A stretch of 64,000 nucleotides of DNA from JAGWBG01 sp034421095 (GCA_034421095.1 DAOUKR010000025.1:1-64000), one strand, 5' to 3'; positions 1 to 8,822 are shown, counted from the stretch's first letter. Notes: generated from the sequence alone by a model not told the origin. Numbers and translations are program-made.

Positions 1-25
1 GCTAGTCCTGCCCCGTACTCCGAGG

Positions 26-664
26 TCACCCTTCCCATTCGAGCACCATTCGCCTTTGTGCGTCAGTCTCCGGGGACCTCGCCCAAGAGTTCAAAATTCC
101 CTTCCTCATGTTCCGTATCTCGTCCAGGGCCTGCTGGCCTGTCATGCCCCGGCGCACCAAGTAGCAGCCGACGACCAACCCAGTTCGCCCTATCCCGCGC
201 ATGCAGTGGACATAGACCGTTCCTCCAGAACCCAGAACCCGCTCAATGACATCCAAAGCTTCTGTCATCTGTTCCCCGGTGGCCGTCGTCTGATCCTTCA
301 CGGGCACCCTTCGATACTCCACCGATGCCCCCAGCCTCTGGGACTCTTCACGAAGAAGGCGTTCGTAAGAAGGCAAGTCTCCTTCTTCTGTGAGATCGAG
401 GAACAGGGTAGTGCCCGCTTCGATCAACGAGCGAAGCTTTCGCCGATTGCCCTTGAACCCCCTGGGACCGTAGGTCAAGAACGCAAGAACGGCGTCGAAT
501 ATAGTCCGAACGGTTCGTATCGGCCTTGGGCTTATCAGAGAACCAGGGTACTCGCCGGCAAGGAACCGTTGCGGTACTACCCAGTAGGAGTAGGGAGTGG
601 GCCTTGGAGGCACGACACTCACGTCACACCCACAAATCGTGGGCCCGTCAGGGATCGGACCCAC
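26..664 (-). CDS. Dual-specificity / tyrosine protein phosphatase family protein
   Basis: The protein of about 212 residues carries the cysteine phosphatase P-loop HCMRGIGRTG at about residues 153-162, matching the HCxxGxxR signature, so Cys154 and Arg160 would be the catalytic residues. An upstream Asp for general-acid catalysis is likely in the RVPVKDQTT stretch. Family knowledge predicts hydrolysis of phosphotyrosine or related phosphate esters in the cytoplasm; the substrate cannot be read from the sequence. The start is uncertain: the GTG at 664 has AGGAG directly in front of it, and a GTG at 622 would remove 14 poorly conserved-looking residues. The gene ends close to the window edge and has no same-strand neighbour that indicates a pathway. 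Family assignment is firm, biological role unknown. Confidence 0.85.
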   Translation of the reverse strand: MGPIPDGPTICGCDVSVVPPRPTPYSYWVVPQRFLAGEYPGSLISPRPIRTVRTIFDAVLAFLTYGPRGFKGNRRKLRSLIEAGTTLFLDLTEEGDLPSYERLLREESQRLGASVEYRRVPVKDQTTATGEQMTEALDVIERVLGSGGTVYVHCMRGIGRTGLVVGCYLVRRGMTGQQALDEIRNMRKGILNSWARSPETDAQRRMVLEWEG

Positions 665-692
665 TCCTGAATTTTCCCTCGCACACCCGACG

Positions 693-792
693 TTCCCGCG
701 AAAGTGGGAATCTTGACCTCATTCCCCACGCAAACCTCCTTGCGCCAACCACGTCTCAATCTCATGTCATTCAGAACGCAGCGAAGAATCCT
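693..792. repeat. Dispersed-repeat fragments (hairpin plus GTCATTC-type element)
   Basis: Positions 693-710 form a 7-bp hairpin with a GAAA loop (TTCCCGC/GTGGGAA), the same kind of element as at 11018-11085. Positions 765-792 read TGTCATTCAGAACGCAGCG and continue into GAAGAATCCT, a second repeat type that I believe is common in intergenic DNA of such genomes (from memory). Both lie inside the 3' remains of a broken gene, which suggests the repeats accumulated in or helped disrupt it. No target-site duplication is visible. Confidence 0.5.
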
Positions 793-930
793 AAGTCTCA
801 CCCCTGCCGCATCCCCCACTTGGTCCTCGGCCTCAATCAGCAGGAGAGCGGTGCCCCGATTCATCAGCGTGTACGCGGTGCCAAGCTCCGCAACCTCCCC
901 ACCTACTATGACGACTCGCTTGGTGCTCAT
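793..930 (-). pseudogene. Remnant of an NAD(P)/FAD-dependent oxidoreductase N-terminus
   Basis: Reading leftward from an ATG at 930, the first 45 or so codons give a typical dinucleotide-binding start: MSTKRVVIVGG, then AYTLMNRG and LLLIEAEDQVGD, as in phytoene-dehydrogenase-like flavoproteins. The GxGxxG loop is degraded (GGEVAEL) and homology stops where the dispersed repeat sequence begins near 792. The open frame then runs on to 619 through repeat-derived sequence and overlaps the phosphatase start. The rest of the roughly 400-500-residue enzyme is absent. I read this as a decayed gene rather than a functional small protein. Confidence 0.6.
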
Positions 931-987
931 CTAGGTGGCTCCCTTCGCGTCACCCTACACCTATTGGACGGGCGAGCAAACGCCAAG

Positions 988-1059
988 TGGAGCTGAGGGG
1001 ATTCGAACCCCTGACCCCCTGCGTGCAAAGCAGGTGCTCTCCCTCTGAGCTACAGCCCC
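988..1059 (-). tRNA. tRNA-Ala (anticodon TGC)
   Basis: The reverse complement folds into a 72-nt cloverleaf: acceptor GGGGCTG/CAGCTCC with one G-T pair, D arm GCTC/GAGC, anticodon arm CCTGC-TTTGCAC-GCAGG with anticodon TGC, T arm AGGGG-TTCGAAT-CCCCT, and discriminator A. No CCA is encoded. TGC reads alanine GCN codons. Confidence 0.96.
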
Positions 1060-1357
1060 CTGTCATGCCTATACTGCCTGCATCCAACAGGACTTGCTCC
1101 CTCTGCAGGTAGCGATGTAACTTCCTGGCTCTCCCGCCCTGTTGGGACTAGTGTATAATATCATCATCGGTACGCTTTTTGTACCCGGATTATTCGCCAA
1201 ATGTCATCGTCGCAAATCCAAGCCATCACCTGTATGTTCGCTCTTGAAGCGGGCCCTCAGCAAAAGGATAATCTCCCCGCCCCACAGCCAGCGTTATAAT
1301 CCAGGTCAAGAGCGTTCCACCCGGGGCCGGACTTCAACCGGATAGGAGAAGTGTTAT
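1060..1357. other. Intergenic region between tRNA-Ala and the PAC2 gene
   Basis: No gene is seen here. TATAAT matches occur at 1154-1159 and 1295-1300 on the plus strand; neither has a recognisable -35 hexamer at the usual distance, so promoter calls would be weak. The second lies about 58 bases before the PAC2 start and is the better candidate. Confidence 0.4.
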
Positions 1358-2308
1358 ATGGCTGAGAATCTTGTTGTGCTCCATGAAAAACCCCCTGCAA
1401 AGTACATGATAGCCGGCTGGAGGCCCCAGTGGTCTGACGGCGGCGAGATTTCCAGTGGTTTGCCACAATACCTTATAGACAAGCTCGGTGCGAGAAAGAT
1501 CGGCGAGATGGGCAAAGAGATTTCCATGACGTGTTACCCGTTCCAGGTGCCGGGCACTCACGACGCCTTCAGACCAGGGACCACCTTCAATGATGGCCTT
1601 CCCGTGGTCGAGATGTACAGGGAGAATTATTTCTACGACGCGGGTAACGGCCTGATTATTTTCCTGGGCGAAGAACCCTGGTTCCGTGTTGACACCTATG
1701 GAGAAGCATTCTTTCAAGCGATAAAAGAGCTTGAAGTGGGACGCACCGCCCTGGTAGAAGGCTACAACGGGCCTGCACCTCCCGACATGGAAAGGAGCGT
1801 GAACTGCTCATTCAGCAGACCCGACATGAAGGCAGAATTAGAGGCATACGGCGTCAGGTTTTCGAGCTATGGGAGTGACGGAAGGAGCGGCCCAACAATA
1901 GGCATGGCCCTTGTCACGCTGGCCCATTACGGCTACCCGGATATGAAGGTGTTCAGGATTGGGTCTATGGCCCCCATGTATAGCTTCTTGACCTCCAACA
2001 ACGAGCCTCTGGGCATATCAAGGGACCACAGGTCCTTTTACGACATCCTGAGGAGGCTCAAGGGACTTTTCAATCTTGATATTGGTCTGACGGAGCTAAA
2101 GACCCTCGGCGATGAGGAGTCTCACCGCCTGAAAGAGTTGCTCGACAAAGCGGCTTCTTCTAATCCCACTGCCAGGGAGATTATTGATAAAGCGAAGGCA
2201 GACTTCAACTATACGCCGTATGCAGAGCACGTGGAGTTGTCGCCCGAGTTGGACAGAACGTTGGATGAGATCATAAACAATATGCCCGAAGGGCCCCAAA
2301 CTACCTGA
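1358..2308 (+). CDS. PAC2 family protein
   Basis: This 316-residue protein matches the PAC2 (DUF75) family: an N-terminal strand-rich segment with KYMIAGWRPQWSDGG, a central Rossmann-like core including VEGYNGPAPPDMERS and GVRFSSYGSDGRSGPTIGMALV, and a charged helical C-terminus. Eukaryotic and archaeal relatives act as proteasome assembly chaperones or ATP-grasp-like accessory proteins; bacterial members are mostly uncharacterised. It is cytoplasmic, with no signal peptide or membrane helix. A spaced GGAGAAG precedes the ATG. It stands alone, followed after 124 bases by the SnoaL-like gene. Family membership is good; function is not known. Confidence 0.75.
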   Translation: MAENLVVLHEKPPAKYMIAGWRPQWSDGGEISSGLPQYLIDKLGARKIGEMGKEISMTCYPFQVPGTHDAFRPGTTFNDGLPVVEMYRENYFYDAGNGLIIFLGEEPWFRVDTYGEAFFQAIKELEVGRTALVEGYNGPAPPDMERSVNCSFSRPDMKAELEAYGVRFSSYGSDGRSGPTIGMALVTLAHYGYPDMKVFRIGSMAPMYSFLTSNNEPLGISRDHRSFYDILRRLKGLFNLDIGLTELKTLGDEESHRLKELLDKAASSNPTAREIIDKAKADFNYTPYAEHVELSPELDRTLDEIINNMPEGPQTT

Positions 2309-2432
2309 CTCGCGTTGACAGTAGTACGTAGCTCACCTATAATCCCTCCCACCAATACGACTACAATACCTATCCCAGCCAGAACACGGCTAACGGAGCC
2401 ACAACAGCACAAAACTCCTGAAGGAGGGGACC

Positions 2433-2912
2433 ATGAGTCTGGAAGACCTTGAGCGCAGAGTCCAGGTACTGGAGGATATAGAGGCCATAAAGCAGGTCAC
2501 CTTCCGGTATTTGAATTTCTGTGACGATAACTACAATCCCGACGGTATAGCCAGCTGTTTTTCCGAGGATGGCGTACGGGAGGACAATAACGGGCGGCAT
2601 GAGGGGAGAGAAACGGTCCGAGCACTGTTTGCGAGGTCGTCGGAGAGGACCACCTTTGCCGTCCACATGGGCCTCAACCCCATCATCACTGTCAACGGGG
2701 ACGAGGCTCATGGGTCATGGTACACCTTCCTGGCCATGACGGTGAAGCGGGATGGAGAAGACCAGGCGATGTGGAGGGCCGGCCGCTACGAGAACGACTA
2801 TGTCCGAGTGAACGGCCAGTGGCTTATCAAACTCATGAAGTCGTCCGAGACCTTCTTCACCCCCTTTGACCGGGGATGGGTCAAGCTGAGGTCCATAACC
2901 GGCGCGGCGTAG
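2433..2912 (+). CDS. SnoaL-like / NTF2-fold domain protein
   Basis: The 159-residue sequence begins with a helical segment (LERRVQVLEDIEAIKQ) followed by FRYLNFCDDNYNPDGIASCFSEDG, the usual opening of the SnoaL_4 / bile-acid dehydratase-like NTF2 fold, and ends with strands containing ITVNGDEAHGSWYTFLAM and GRYENDYVRVNGQWLI. Members are small cone-shaped barrels used as dehydratases, isomerases or binding proteins, usually on polyketide, steroid or aromatic substrates. A strong GGAGGGG precedes the ATG at good spacing. No neighbouring gene identifies a substrate. Confidence 0.8.
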   Translation: MSLEDLERRVQVLEDIEAIKQVTFRYLNFCDDNYNPDGIASCFSEDGVREDNNGRHEGRETVRALFARSSERTTFAVHMGLNPIITVNGDEAHGSWYTFLAMTVKRDGEDQAMWRAGRYENDYVRVNGQWLIKLMKSSETFFTPFDRGWVKLRSITGAA

Positions 2913-2960
2913 GAACAGTTAGAATGAGGGGAGCAGTACACTGAATCAGCGTTAATGACG

Positions 2961-3791
2961 CTATCTCAACGCCATCAACTCTTGTAGATAGTCCACGCTC
3001 TCACTGAAGTTATCGAAGACCTGTTCCCCACCCGGAATTTCCAGAATAGCCAGACCATTGTAGCCCTTGCTCACCAGGACCCCCAACAGGCGCGGGTAGT
3101 CAAGGTCTCCATCACCTACTACCGGATGGGGCTGGGAGCCTTGAGTCTGCTTGAAGTGGACCATCAGAATGTAGTCCGGCGGGAGAGCCTCAATCTCAGC
3201 GATGGGGTCGCTATCCGGGTCAGCTCGCATACTGTTGATGGGGTCAACGCAAAGTCCCAGGCAAAGGGCCTCGTCTGCGTTCAGCATCCTGCGGGCCTCT
3301 TGAACCACCAGCGCCATGCTTCGAATAGGTTGTCCGGCATTTTCCATGAAGAGATGCACTCCCTGACGGGCGCTCTCTCTGGCCAGGTCGGCAACCCCCA
3401 GCGCCGTGGGCGGAATGTCCTCCGGGCTTTCCCAAAGACCGTCAAATCTGGCCGTATCTACCATCCTCAGTCGAGGAGCCAGAGGACACACCGCTTTGGC
3501 AGCCTCAAGGGATGCCTGAAACCGGGGCGACGACGGGTCAGGCTCGGTCGTAAGGCAAGGATAGGCGATTGCCAGGTTGAACGTCAGCCCGGGGAAAGTC
3601 CTGAACAAGCGCGCCATCTTGTCCACCACCGGCCGCCAGTCATCCCCGGCACCCTCTTCATAATGCCCCAGGTAGGTCTGGCGCAGCTCAACGTGGGATG
3701 CTCCACGCCTCCTGACCCTCTCTACCAATCTGGGCAAGTCTGTGCCGTAGATATGTTCTCCCCATGAGTTGGTGATTGCCCCCAGAATCAT
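2961..3791 (-). CDS. Sugar phosphate isomerase/epimerase-like TIM barrel protein
   Basis: The 276-residue protein has the AP_endonuc_2 / xylose-isomerase-like TIM-barrel pattern: GAITNSWGEHI at the first strand, HVELRQTYLGHYEEG at strand 2, LFMENAGQPIRS with the metal-ligand Glu, GLCVDPINSMR, ILMVHFKQTQGS with His, VVGDGDLDYPRLL and LAILEIPGG. Relatives isomerise or epimerise keto sugars or inositols with a divalent metal. The ATG at 3791 was preferred over the GTG at 3794 because GGAGG lies six bases ahead of it. Exact substrate unknown. It is convergent with the preceding SnoaL-like gene. Confidence 0.8.
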   Translation of the reverse strand: MILGAITNSWGEHIYGTDLPRLVERVRRRGASHVELRQTYLGHYEEGAGDDWRPVVDKMARLFRTFPGLTFNLAIAYPCLTTEPDPSSPRFQASLEAAKAVCPLAPRLRMVDTARFDGLWESPEDIPPTALGVADLARESARQGVHLFMENAGQPIRSMALVVQEARRMLNADEALCLGLCVDPINSMRADPDSDPIAEIEALPPDYILMVHFKQTQGSQPHPVVGDGDLDYPRLLGVLVSKGYNGLAILEIPGGEQVFDNFSESVDYLQELMALR

Positions 3792-3982
3792 CACTCACCT
3801 CCCTTCGCTACGACAGCTAACGATGCCAACAACATGATAGTTTCTCCCATGACACTCCCATTGTCCAGAGGCGGGCAGAGTCCCCAAGCACGTGGGTCCG
3901 GACTATGATATGATACCCCAATCAGCCACATTCTAGAACTTCGCCGGGCGTTTCATTACGGCGAGCCGGCGTGGAGGGTGAT

Positions 3983-4372
3983 ATGTTCAGCAAGATTCAG
4001 CACGCAGGCTATCTGGTGGAGGACCTTGAATCGGCCATTGACTGGTATGTAAGGACCTTCGACGGGAAGCATACCGGCGGAGGGACCGCGGCCGCAGGCA
4101 AACTGGGCTTTATTCAGATAGGCGACGTGGAGGTCGAACTCATCGAGCCGCCGGACAAAAGCGGGTTTCCCTCCAATGGTGACCACTTGCTCGACCACGT
4201 GGGCTATGTCGTGGACGACCTGGACAAGGCCGTGGCGGAGTACAAGGCCAAGGGATACAGGTTCGCTACTGATGGACCCTTCGTCAACGTCATGGGCTAC
4301 AGGCTCATATTCTTCGACACTACCTCCACCCACGGCACCCGGATTCATCTGACAGAGGCTAGCTCCCTGTAA
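3983..4372 (+). CDS. VOC family protein (glyoxalase / methylmalonyl-CoA epimerase-like)
   Basis: About 129 residues with two beta-alpha-beta-beta-beta halves of the vicinal-oxygen-chelate fold: HAGYLVEDLESAIDWYV in the first half and LDHVGYVVDDLDKAVAEYKAKG in the second. Probable metal ligands are the His of each half and Glu residues such as that in VEVELIEPP, as in methylmalonyl-CoA epimerases; a lactoylglutathione-lyase-like or unknown lyase function is equally possible. The ATG at 3983 is chosen over the GTG at 3971 because GGAGGG ends five bases before it. The gene stands alone. Confidence 0.8.
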   Translation: MFSKIQHAGYLVEDLESAIDWYVRTFDGKHTGGGTAAAGKLGFIQIGDVEVELIEPPDKSGFPSNGDHLLDHVGYVVDDLDKAVAEYKAKGYRFATDGPFVNVMGYRLIFFDTTSTHGTRIHLTEASSL

Positions 4373-4479
4373 GCGGGGGCCAACCGGGGAGAGGCTTAAG
4401 AAATACACACGCGGGGCACGAAGGTTTCATCAAGCGACCTTCATAGCCCCGCGTCGAGCTTCCCCTATATAAGGTGCAT

Positions 4480-5721
4480 CTACTCTTTGAATTCTGGCAG
4501 TATCTTGGTGGCAAAGGTCTCAAGCTGCCACTCGGCCTCATCCCAGGTCAAGAAACCCTGGGGGAAGGACCAGTTGAACCATTCCAACTCGCCGTCACCA
4601 TATACCTTGGATATGGACTCCAGTTTCCGCTTAATATCGTCCACGGTGCCGCAGAAGGCATAGTCATGCTCAATCATGCGCTGGTACACCTGCTCCGCGG
4701 TATCCATCGTAAGAGGCGCGGGGGCATCCTCTCCGGGGTTTCGGAAGGCCTCCAGGAAGCCAAACCTCTCGAAGTAGGCGTGAAAGCCCAGTGCGGTCCC
4801 CTTGACGCCCAGGGCACGGGCTTCCTCATGGGTCTTCCCGATTGAGATTGACCTGGCAGCGCCTACACTACCCCCGACCGGTAGCTCTCGCCCAACGGTA
4901 GCCGCCTCCTCCTGGTAGGCCACACACAGCTTCCTGAAATTCTCAGGGTAGGAGATAAGTATCCAGGGGAGAATGGTCTCTCTTGCACACCAGCGAATGG
5001 TAGCCTCACTGACGGAGAAAGGCTGCCAAAGGGGCGGGTGAGGCTGCTGATAGGGTTTGGGGATAACGCTCACCCTGCGGACAACCCCATCCTCGTCGAG
5101 CTCGCCGGGAGCGCCGTACTGCTTGGTCCAGTCTGCAACCGGCCAGCGCCGGATACCCTCCTCGTAGGGCTGGGGAATATTGTAATACTGGCCCTTATAC
5201 TCTATTGTTTCCTCGGTCCAGGCCTTCTTGATTATCGTGAAGACCTCCTCGAAAACGTTCCTGTTATGCCTGTCTATGTCCGAGCCGTCCATGGGAGCAC
5301 CGGTTACATGGTAATGCTGCCCCAAGACGTTGAGCCATCGGTCCTGATACCCCCGCGCAAACCCGGCAATCAGCCGCCCCTGGGTCAGATGGTCCAGAAT
5401 AGCCAACTCTTCGGCGCATCTGATGGGGTCCCAGGAGGGTAGCACCAGACCCAGGGGAGCGAACTTGATGCGCTTGGTCCTTGCTGCCAGGTCAGTATAG
5501 AGGAGAAGGGGGGCCACCGACGCCTCGAAACCCTCCGAGTGCAGATGATGCTCGGTGGTGGAGAAGGCATCAATCCCCATCTCATCGGCCATAACCGCAA
5601 TTTTACGAATCTGGCTAATCATCTCCTGGTAGCGCTCATTGTTGCGCCCCACAGGTCGCAACGCCTCCCGCTCCTCGAGGGTTGCCGGTATGCTGGGCAA
5701 GACCATAAGATCAAACTTCAT
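4480..5721 (-). CDS. LLM class flavin-dependent oxidoreductase (bacterial luciferase-like)
   Basis: A 413-residue luciferase-like monooxygenase. Visible family features are DAFSTTEHHLHSEGFEASVAPLLLYTDLAARTKRIKFAP near the N-terminus and a catalytic-site-like GRLIAGFARGYQ, followed by a long C-terminal half with PHPPLWQPFSVSEATI, GSVGAARSI and a helical tail. Members use FMN or F420 to oxidise aldehydes, alkanes or sulfonates; the substrate cannot be told here. GGAGGTG lies ten bases before the ATG. The neighbour upstream is a 454-base intergenic region. A second, shorter LLM enzyme of a different subgroup occurs at 54100-55074. Confidence 0.87.
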   Translation of the reverse strand: MKFDLMVLPSIPATLEEREALRPVGRNNERYQEMISQIRKIAVMADEMGIDAFSTTEHHLHSEGFEASVAPLLLYTDLAARTKRIKFAPLGLVLPSWDPIRCAEELAILDHLTQGRLIAGFARGYQDRWLNVLGQHYHVTGAPMDGSDIDRHNRNVFEEVFTIIKKAWTEETIEYKGQYYNIPQPYEEGIRRWPVADWTKQYGAPGELDEDGVVRRVSVIPKPYQQPHPPLWQPFSVSEATIRWCARETILPWILISYPENFRKLCVAYQEEAATVGRELPVGGSVGAARSISIGKTHEEARALGVKGTALGFHAYFERFGFLEAFRNPGEDAPAPLTMDTAEQVYQRMIEHDYAFCGTVDDIKRKLESISKVYGDGELEWFNWSFPQGFLTWDEAEWQLETFATKILPEFKE

Positions 5722-5885
5722 TCTGAATGCACCTCCGATTATTAAAGAAAGCTAACTGCTCCGGTATCCGTTGAACGTCTCAGGAATCACGTCGGGTAAT
5801 TATACAACCTGAAGGCGTCGCTTAACAAGCGGTAACTATAGCTGCGACGGCCGACGATTGTGAAATATTTCTCAAATTAAATCTG

Positions 5886-5914
5886 TTGACAAGCGGATGA
5901 AGAAGTATTATTGT
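5886..5914 (+). promoter_or_regulatory. Putative sigma-70 type promoter with long leader for the DUF1800 gene
   Basis: TTGACA at 5886-5891, a 17-bp spacer and TATTGT at 5909-5914 (4 of 6 to consensus). Transcription from here would give a leader of about 255 bases before the ATG at 6176. In the whole 5722-6175 intergenic stretch I see no gene; it is locally A+T-rich around 5850-5950 and ends in the strong ribosome-binding site AAAGGAGG at 6165-6172. Confidence 0.5.
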
Positions 5915-6175
5915 AATGTTTAACCGTTCTAAGATAAGAATCACATCATGCAATGTAGGGGGTGAACCGGCAGGATAGTTCCATATCATCCAACTGATAG
6001 CTGAGTAGCGCATGCCAGGGGCAGGTTTCCTTGTTATGAGGAAAGAAAAAGCTCGGCTTACCGTAGGGAATAATAAGGTGGAAGGCTGCCTCATCCCGGA
6101 TTTGACGGACTTCCGCCTCTTCTACTAGGAAAAGGTTCACCGATAAACCAAACGATGAGGTGAAAGGAGGCACAA

Positions 6176-7582
6176 ATGGCAGACAATGATATAGCCCTAA
6201 TGGCTCATCTCATGCGCCGCGCAGGCTTTGGAGCGACCCGTGCCGAGTTGGAGGCCCGCGTTGCCAAAGGTTACGAAGCGACCGTGGAAGAGTTGCTGGA
6301 GCCGGAGAGCCAGCCCGACATGGACTTCGACCTTATGGAGAGGTATCTGCCCGAGTACGGTGAGTTGGCCGGTATTGAGTCAAACCAGCAGGCCTGGGTA
6401 TACAGGATGATCAACAGCAGTCGGCCACTTCAGGAAAAGATGGCCCTCTTCTGGCATGGGATTCATTGCACCGGACAGGCCAAGGTTGACCACGGCCGGA
6501 TGATGAGTGTAACCATCGAGATGTTCCGCCAGCACGGCATGGGCAACTTCCGGGACCTGCTGGTGGAGTTGTCAAGGCATCCCGCCATGGTGTACTTCCT
6601 GGATAACGTTGACAACCACCGGGGCAATATCAACGAAAACTATGGTCGGGAGCTTCTGGAGTTGTTCTCCCTGGGCGTCGGAATGGACGGGCAGTTCAAC
6701 TACACCGAGGACGACGTTAAAGCCGCATCCCGCGCTTTCACTGGCTGGTCCAATGAGCCGACCATGCCAGTCTTCCCCTTCGGTAGGGATATATGGCGGT
6801 TCCGCTACGATCCGACGGACCACGACGACGGCGAGAAGACCTTCTTGGGAGAGACCGGGCGCTGGAACGGCGAGGACATCGTGGATATAGTAGTCCGCCA
6901 GCAGGGCACTGCCAGGTACATCGCCAGGCATCTGTACAATTTCTTCGTAGCAGACGAGCCCCAGGTCCCCGCGTGGAAGGACACCCCGCCTCGCGACACC
7001 GAGGCCATCAAGATTCTTGAAAAGGCCTTCATAGACAACGACTACGAGATGCGCCCCCTGCTCCGTACCCTGTTCAACTCCGAGTTCTTCAAAAATGCTC
7101 GCTTCCAGAAGATAAAGAGTCCCACGGAAGTGGTGATAGGCACGATGAGGCTCGTACAGGACCACACGGAAGTGAAGCCGGGCCTCTTCCCCATCATGCA
7201 GGAGACCACCTTCATGGGCCAGGACTTGATGAACCCGCCAACGGTGGAAGGCTGGCACACGGGCAAAGAGTGGATTGACAGCGGCACTCTGGTAGAGCGA
7301 ATTAACTTCGTCGCCGACCAGGTGGGCAATCTCGACCTGCCGGGGGTACAGCTTATCGTCGAGCGGATGAAGGCAGGCCCCGACAATGTGTCCCCGGAAG
7401 AGTTGGTTGACGGCTGCCTGGACCTGATTGGCCCTGTGCAAGTTGGCGAGGGCAGCCGCGGGTCGCTGATTGAATACGCAAAGCGCGGCGGCGACATTCA
7501 GAGGAGCAGCACCAACTTCCCCCAGAGGGTGACGGAGATGCTCCAGCTAATTGTCGCTACAGCCGAATACCAGTACGCTTAG
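6176..7582 (+). CDS. DUF1800 domain-containing protein
   Basis: The 468-residue protein matches DUF1800 throughout: HLMRRAGFGATRAELE at the N-terminus, LQEKMALFWHGIHCT, the strongly conserved NENYGRELLELFSLGV near residue 155, YTEDDVKAASRAFTGW, and VEGWHTGKEW near residue 360. DUF1800 genes are usually paired with DUF1501, as here (22 bases apart), and the pair is probably co-transcribed. The biochemical function of the family is unknown to me. Most DUF1800 proteins I know carry longer N-termini; this one starts directly in the domain with no signal peptide. AAAGGAGG four bases before the ATG fixes the start. Confidence 0.93.
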   Translation: MADNDIALMAHLMRRAGFGATRAELEARVAKGYEATVEELLEPESQPDMDFDLMERYLPEYGELAGIESNQQAWVYRMINSSRPLQEKMALFWHGIHCTGQAKVDHGRMMSVTIEMFRQHGMGNFRDLLVELSRHPAMVYFLDNVDNHRGNINENYGRELLELFSLGVGMDGQFNYTEDDVKAASRAFTGWSNEPTMPVFPFGRDIWRFRYDPTDHDDGEKTFLGETGRWNGEDIVDIVVRQQGTARYIARHLYNFFVADEPQVPAWKDTPPRDTEAIKILEKAFIDNDYEMRPLLRTLFNSEFFKNARFQKIKSPTEVVIGTMRLVQDHTEVKPGLFPIMQETTFMGQDLMNPPTVEGWHTGKEWIDSGTLVERINFVADQVGNLDLPGVQLIVERMKAGPDNVSPEELVDGCLDLIGPVQVGEGSRGSLIEYAKRGGDIQRSSTNFPQRVTEMLQLIVATAEYQYA

Positions 7583-7604
7583 TTTGAGATAAGGAGGACG
7601 TATC

Positions 7605-8750
7605 ATGGCAACTAATGGGAACGAAAAGGAACGGGTTATCGTAGTCCTGTCGTTGTCGGGCGGCAACGATGGCCTGAACACGCTAATCCCGTACAGCAAC
7701 CCCACCTACTACGACTACAGGAACACCCTGGGAATCTCGGAAGACCAGGTGATTCGCATAAACGACGAGGTCGGGTTCCACCCCAGCATGACCGAGTTGA
7801 AGGGGATATACGACCAGGGTAACATGGCAGTGATACAGGGCGTCGGCTACCCGAACCCCAGCCGCTCCCACTTCCGCTCCATGGACATCTGGCACACGTG
7901 TGAGCCCGACACAATCGGCAGCGAGGGATGGCTGGGACGCACCATTCGCGACCTGGACCCCAACCATGAGAACGTGCTCACAGGCGTAAACTTCGGTCGC
8001 GGCTTGCCCAGAGCACTGGCCGCCCCGGGCGTGCCGGTGGCCTCCGTGGGCAACCTTGCGACTTACGGGCTGCTGACCGGCATCCCCGGCGAGGAAGAAA
8101 GGTCTCAGGCCCTCGACATATTCTCCCGGATGTACTCGCCAGCCATCGGCTCCGGCCCCATAATGGACTACATATGGGAGACGGGACGGGCTGCCCTGAA
8201 GGGTGCCGACATCCTGAAGATAGCCCCGGAGATGTACTCCTCATCGGTGGAGTACGGGAACTACCCCATAGCCCAGGGGATGCGGGGAATAGCCCAGGTG
8301 CACTTCGCGAATCTGGGTACGCGGATTCTCTACACGACCTCGCCCTACAACTCCTTTGACACCCACGCCAACCAGGCAGGCGACCACGCCAGGCTGTGGA
8401 GGCAGGTCTCGGAGACGGTGTCCGACTTCTACGAGGACTTGAGAGAGCATCACCGGGGCGAAGAAGTCCTGCTGTTCATGTTCAGCGAGTTTGGCCGGAG
8501 AGCGCGGGACAACGGCGGCGGAACGGACCACGGCACCGGCGGCGTCTGCTGGGTCATAGGCGACCACGTGAAGGGCGGACTGTACGGCCAGTACCCGTCC
8601 CTCAAAGAGGGAGACCTGGAGGACGGCGGAGACCTGCTGCATACGGTGGACTTCCGCAGTGTCTACGCCACCATGCTGGAAAAGTGGATGGGGATGGACT
8701 CGAAGCCAATCGTAGGCGGCACGTTCGAGCAACTCGACTTTCTGAACTAA
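7605..8750 (+). CDS. DUF1501 domain-containing protein (sulfatase/phosphatase-fold)
   Basis: The 381-residue protein has the DUF1501 signatures: VLSLSGGNDGLNTLIPYSNPTYY at the N-terminus, PSRSHFRSMDIWHT, LYTTSPYNSFDTHANQ, and LLFMFSEFGRRARDNGGGTDHGTGGVC towards the C-terminus, which contains the probable metal ligands of this alkaline-phosphatase-like fold. It lies 22 bases after the DUF1800 gene with GGAGG before its ATG. Family members are typically Tat-exported; no twin-arginine or Sec signal is visible here, so this copy appears cytoplasmic or its export route is not obvious. The substrate is unknown. Confidence 0.92.
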   Translation: MATNGNEKERVIVVLSLSGGNDGLNTLIPYSNPTYYDYRNTLGISEDQVIRINDEVGFHPSMTELKGIYDQGNMAVIQGVGYPNPSRSHFRSMDIWHTCEPDTIGSEGWLGRTIRDLDPNHENVLTGVNFGRGLPRALAAPGVPVASVGNLATYGLLTGIPGEEERSQALDIFSRMYSPAIGSGPIMDYIWETGRAALKGADILKIAPEMYSSSVEYGNYPIAQGMRGIAQVHFANLGTRILYTTSPYNSFDTHANQAGDHARLWRQVSETVSDFYEDLREHHRGEEVLLFMFSEFGRRARDNGGGTDHGTGGVCWVIGDHVKGGLYGQYPSLKEGDLEDGGDLLHTVDFRSVYATMLEKWMGMDSKPIVGGTFEQLDFLN

Positions 8751-8791
8751 CGCCTGAAACGAACGTCCTCAACCTGCACTGATGTCAAGAA

Positions 8792-8822
8792 GGGGGACCA
8801 GGGCCTCCGGCTCCAGTCCCCC
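8792..8822 (+). terminator. Possible terminator after DUF1501
   Basis: GGGGGAC at 8792-8798 pairs with GTCCCCC at 8816-8822, and the intervening bases extend the stem with GGGCC/GGCTC. There is no T-run after it, so intrinsic termination is uncertain. The rest of 8751-8967 contains no gene that I can see. Confidence 0.4.
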
